From: Pomphorhynchus laevis
Taxonomy: Eukaryota > Acanthocephala > Palaeacanthocephala > Echinorhynchida > Pomphorhynchidae
DNA: 64,000 nt
Assembly (NCBI GenBank): GCA_012934845.2
Contig: WNNJ02002399.1
Span: 41,061 to 105,060 of the forward strand
Direction: 5' to 3'
Part shown: positions 60,934 to 64,000 of the stretch, piece by piece
Position numbering within the stretch: position 1 is the first letter of the stretch
Layout: every line of letters starts with the position of its first letter
The notes under the pieces: model-generated
The model's database searches: none
What the model saw: the letters and a program-made list of their open reading frames with translations, nothing else
What the model was told of the DNA's origin: nothing
Made by a program: the position numbers and the translations under genes

Positions 60934-63900
60934 TCAGCCATCCGTAGCGGATCCACGACTAATTATCTCCGAATGGATTTGCTGTCCGTGCTCGAACCGG
61001 TGAAATGCAGAGCGGGGGCTGCGAAGACACATAGAAGTTGATCGCGCAAGGGAGAAACTTATCCTTCGTCGGATAAGTGCGATACACGTCGCATAGTCTA
61101 TTTCGCGCTTATTGGCCAACATCCTGGCTAATGCCTTCAGAACGCAATCTCCGGTCTTACCAACGCCTCCAGAAGATGAAAACACTATCGGTGTGAATTG
61201 GGCCCTCTCCACAGTTACAATACGTTCAAGGTAACGGGCGTTTTTGCGCGACTCGTGATAGTTGTGGACTGATGAAGGCGATCTCTCAGAATAAGAAGCA
61301 GCATGACAATTGAATATAGCGACGTCCATAAAGACGCGCTCGCTTCGTCTTCCGAACAGACCTGTGCACACGACATCAAGTCTCGCTTCACTATCACGTG
61401 AAGTTGTAGCTGACTCGAACTGAATGGAGGGATCTATAGGACTCAGCACGGGCTCAATTGCGACACACGGAGTGACTTCAGTCAAAAGGTTGGCAAGTGT
61501 GTCACGTATTAGGTTATGCCTTATGATTGTGAGTGCGCCGCTACCGCACGAGAGCGAGTGAACTGTGCTATTCTCAGTACCACAACTACAATGCGCAGGT
61601 GCATCCGTAGGTGTTAGTCCATATCGACCATTCACAGCGTCCCTAAACTCGTGTGGGGATAAACGGAACCCGTCTGCTTCGATTGGTTTTGTTGTCAACC
61701 AATTCGACGCTCCCTTCTCCGATGCAAATTCTAGAGATGAACATGTGGTCGCATCACTGACTTGAATTATTTGATCGCGGCGTCGTTTAATTGTAATTTC
61801 TTTTTCATTCTTAATGGATTTGGCGATATGAGTGTGTTGTTCCTTATTGTTTGAAACATGTGATTGACAAGCACGTATAGACCAATCGTATTCTTTACCC
61901 GGATCGACATGATGGTCTACGATTCCGAGACCACCCAGTCTCGCCGGAAGGCTGAAAATTTGCCTAAGTGTTTCAGGTACGTTTGATATATCGGTTATTT
62001 TAGGGATCAAGCAGTGACGGATATTTTCCTCGAGTGCCAGGAGTTGCTCGGACCGAAAGCGACAAGTCCTCTTCGCGTAAGTCATCTTATGTTGTAATGA
62101 GTATGTCAGAGCATTGTACGCGACTTGTGGGTCGAAAATAGCAATCTCCACTAGGTTCTGTACACATTTGGACCATCTGTCTACTTTGCGGATAATCCAG
62201 TCCTCCAAAAAGGATTCATTTCCAATTGGCGCTCCCAATACTTCTACGCCATTCGTACAGATATGGACATTAGTAGCATCAAAACATTCTTGGGCTTTGT
62301 TCAGGAATTCCGGATGGACCAGTAATTGACATTTTGAAGGATTTATGTTATACCCATACGCTCCGCCCTCCCGCATCATGATATCAAAAACTGATCGGCA
62401 TTCTTCGAAGGTTCCAACGAAATTGGCATCATCCGCATACCACTTTTGTTCAATCGAAGAAATTTGAGTTTGAATTCGCGCAATAAGCGGGAGAGACGCG
62501 GCAGCGAAGGCGGCCATTGCTAAAGGATCACCCTGAGTGAAACCTTCGTCAGAAGTCCAAATTTCCTCCTCAATAGCCAGTAGACCTCCTTCCCCGTACA
62601 AGTTAGATAGAATATTTGAAAGCGCTGGACAGATAAGCGGCATGTTTGTCAATACTACTTTCCTATTTATTAGGTTAAACGCATTCTTTGCATCTAGTAC
62701 CAAAATGCAGGAACTTGCGCACTCTTGAAATCGCTTCCGTAGCGAGTGAATGACGAATTCAGTTCCACACTTCTGTCCTGCACAAAGTTGTGAGACACCG
62801 GCGACGTGTTGTAGGTGGTAGTTTATGAGTTTAAGAATAGTCTTGCCAATTATTCGTCGAGGTACGTCACATATTCCGATTGGTCGGATACCAGGATCCT
62901 TGTCCAAAGCAATCAGCCTGCTAGCAGTGAATCCGACAACACTGCGTTGGTGTACCATATTTGATGCAAGCCGAATGGCAAGGCCGGCAAGTGAAGTAGC
63001 AAGAGTCGACGAGTCACGTCCGAATTTATTAAGGAATGTTTGCCACATTTGGGCATCCGCACCAGACGGACCGGCACTTCCCTTCGTTCGGAGTGAGGCT
63101 TTCTTGATTTCATCCATGTAGATTGTCTCAAACATTATAGGATGAAAGGGGAGAATGTCGTGTAGATGCTCTTTCAGCAAAGTATTTGAATTTATTTTGG
63201 CGGATCGTGGGTGCTTTTCTTTAAGAAGCTCTCTAACAGTTTTGTTCTCGACTTTTGAGTCCAAATTTAATACACCTCGAGAAATTGTTTTGTTCTCGAG
63301 CATTCTCATGGCCGCGGTTGTCTTTCCGTTGACATACAATTGCACGAAATAGTTTTTCCAGTTACGTTGATGTTTAGGTTTTGTTTGCATACTCGCTTGA
63401 AGCTGTAAAATTCGAGCCTCTCGTGCCAAGTCTTGGAGGTTGCCCGACTTCCACATGATCAACCTTCTGTTCATAGTTTTTCGTAATATTGCAGTTTTCC
63501 TGGAGCCAAAGCGTTGGAGGATGAATTGACACAACAGAGTTGCTTTCATTTGCGGATAACCATCTCTATCTCTAACTGTGCAGGCGTCATCATATAAGTG
63601 CGAAAGTTCACGAAGAAACTCACGGGTCTCATTGCACCTTGGCGGAATGAATAAGTTCGGGCGCCAAGCGATTATCTCCATATACAGCTCCGCTATGCTT
63701 CTAACCGAATCTTGTGTAAGAGCATTAGTGCGAGCGGGTGTATCGATTACGTGCCCGGCTGTTCCGACTGAATTTTTATCGTAAACGTTAGACTGGGTCG
63801 AGGATGCCAATACGGGGTCGACATCTTGAGTCAGAAGATCGTGGGTGATTAATGGTCCTCGATTTCCGCAGTTCGTTGCAGCGCAGTCTGTGCAATGTCT

Positions 63901-63993
63901 TCCTGCCTTTGCGCATTTGCATCCCTTGCAAACTGCGTTTTGCCCATTACAACCACAACACCTAGGTGTGCTGCGAGGTTTGCCTTTTGTCAT
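60934..63993 (-). CDS. RLE-LINE polyprotein (CXC - RT - CCHC - RLE), intact
   Basis: Uninterrupted 1019-aa ORF from ATG 63993. The nine-cysteine CXC motif is at residues 12-42 (CCGCNGQNAVCKGCKC, HCTDC). RT motifs: GIRPIGICDVPRRIIGKTIL (near 369), VLDAKNAFNLINR, DEGFTQGDPLAMAAF, WYADDANFVG (near 518), YNINPSKC, VEVLGAPIG and LPARLGGLGI. The zinc motif CSCGTENSTVHSLSC, RHNLIRDTLA (near 800-825) precedes the RLE: ARLDVVCTGLFG, FMDVAIFN, YHESRKNARYLERI, FTPIVFSSSGG and SMCLRSPRSAFHR. All motifs seen in the intact protein of copy G are kept, although the two proteins differ at most other positions. Likely competent for target nicking and reverse transcription, by inference. Confidence 0.9.
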   Translation of the reverse strand: MTKGKPRSTPRCCGCNGQNAVCKGCKCAKAGRHCTDCAATNCGNRGPLITHDLLTQDVDPVLASSTQSNVYDKNSVGTAGHVIDTPARTNALTQDSVRSIAELYMEIIAWRPNLFIPPRCNETREFLRELSHLYDDACTVRDRDGYPQMKATLLCQFILQRFGSRKTAILRKTMNRRLIMWKSGNLQDLAREARILQLQASMQTKPKHQRNWKNYFVQLYVNGKTTAAMRMLENKTISRGVLNLDSKVENKTVRELLKEKHPRSAKINSNTLLKEHLHDILPFHPIMFETIYMDEIKKASLRTKGSAGPSGADAQMWQTFLNKFGRDSSTLATSLAGLAIRLASNMVHQRSVVGFTASRLIALDKDPGIRPIGICDVPRRIIGKTILKLINYHLQHVAGVSQLCAGQKCGTEFVIHSLRKRFQECASSCILVLDAKNAFNLINRKVVLTNMPLICPALSNILSNLYGEGGLLAIEEEIWTSDEGFTQGDPLAMAAFAAASLPLIARIQTQISSIEQKWYADDANFVGTFEECRSVFDIMMREGGAYGYNINPSKCQLLVHPEFLNKAQECFDATNVHICTNGVEVLGAPIGNESFLEDWIIRKVDRWSKCVQNLVEIAIFDPQVAYNALTYSLQHKMTYAKRTCRFRSEQLLALEENIRHCLIPKITDISNVPETLRQIFSLPARLGGLGIVDHHVDPGKEYDWSIRACQSHVSNNKEQHTHIAKSIKNEKEITIKRRRDQIIQVSDATTCSSLEFASEKGASNWLTTKPIEADGFRLSPHEFRDAVNGRYGLTPTDAPAHCSCGTENSTVHSLSCGSGALTIIRHNLIRDTLANLLTEVTPCVAIEPVLSPIDPSIQFESATTSRDSEARLDVVCTGLFGRRSERVFMDVAIFNCHAASYSERSPSSVHNYHESRKNARYLERIVTVERAQFTPIVFSSSGGVGKTGDCVLKALARMLANKREIDYATCIALIRRRISFSLARSTSMCLRSPRSAFHRFEHGQQIHSEIISRGSATDG

Positions 63994-64000
63994 GCAATTC

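Larger units (their letters stand above)
60779..64000 (-). mobile_element. Full-length RLE-LINE copy P (5' end at window edge)
   Basis: 3'UTR 60779-60933 with hairpin, then an intact ORF. Only seven bases of 5' sequence are in the window. Its tail is AT-rich (AGAAAAAATTTATAA on the sense strand) with a weaker TAA tract than other copies. Confidence 0.75.

Noticed and set aside
1-64000. Host protein-coding genes
   Set aside because: All long frames match retroelement domains or the LTR insert. No frame showed exon-like pieces of a cellular gene family.

Overview
The window looks like repeat-dense nuclear DNA of an invertebrate animal. It is AT-rich, full of TAA/TTA tracts, and every coding stretch I recognise belongs to a retroelement. 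There are CR1-like and other APE-type LINEs, Penelope-like elements with GIY-YIG nucleases, many LINEs with a restriction-like endonuclease (RLE), a tRNA-derived SINE and a Ty3/gypsy-type LTR array. The mix would suit a flatworm or another helminth-like invertebrate, but that is inference. I found no host protein gene, rRNA or ordinary tRNA gene, and no bacterial features.

Layout. 0-6 kb: a LINE ORF1, two 5'-truncated RLE-LINE tails (the second with a 13-bp target duplication), a CR1 RT end, two Penelope nuclease ends and a LINE fragment. 6.8-8.3 kb: a SINE and a 5'-truncated LINE, both ending in TAA tracts. 8.3-30.7 kb: a stack of RLE-LINE copies from many families, mostly on the minus strand, each starting where the TAA/TTA-rich 3' end of its neighbour lies. 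One of them (ORF 14009-16996, 995 aa) is fully open. 30.7-40 kb: decayed Penelope pieces and a LINE (33.0-36.9 kb) with zinc-knuckle ORF1 and EN-RT ORF2. 40.1-60.8 kb: an RLE-LINE nearly identical to the one at 24.3-27.6 kb, split by an LTR array. 60.8-64 kb: a second fully open RLE-LINE (1019 aa).

The LTR array (42.1-60.6 kb) has a 5,648-bp period. Seven 255-bp LTRs alternately enclose a gag-pol unit (three look whole) and a different 1.64-kb insert. That insert is almost filled by one 592-codon antisense frame I cannot assign to any family.

The RLE-LINEs share a plan: an N-terminal nine-cysteine CXC-like motif, an RT, and a C-terminal CCHC plus RLE domain. Seven copies share a small 3'-UTR hairpin (sense GGCCC-loop-GGGAACC), and the SINE ends in a similar hairpin. 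This suggests one TAA-tract-targeting retrotransposition system with many LINE families and a SINE using it.
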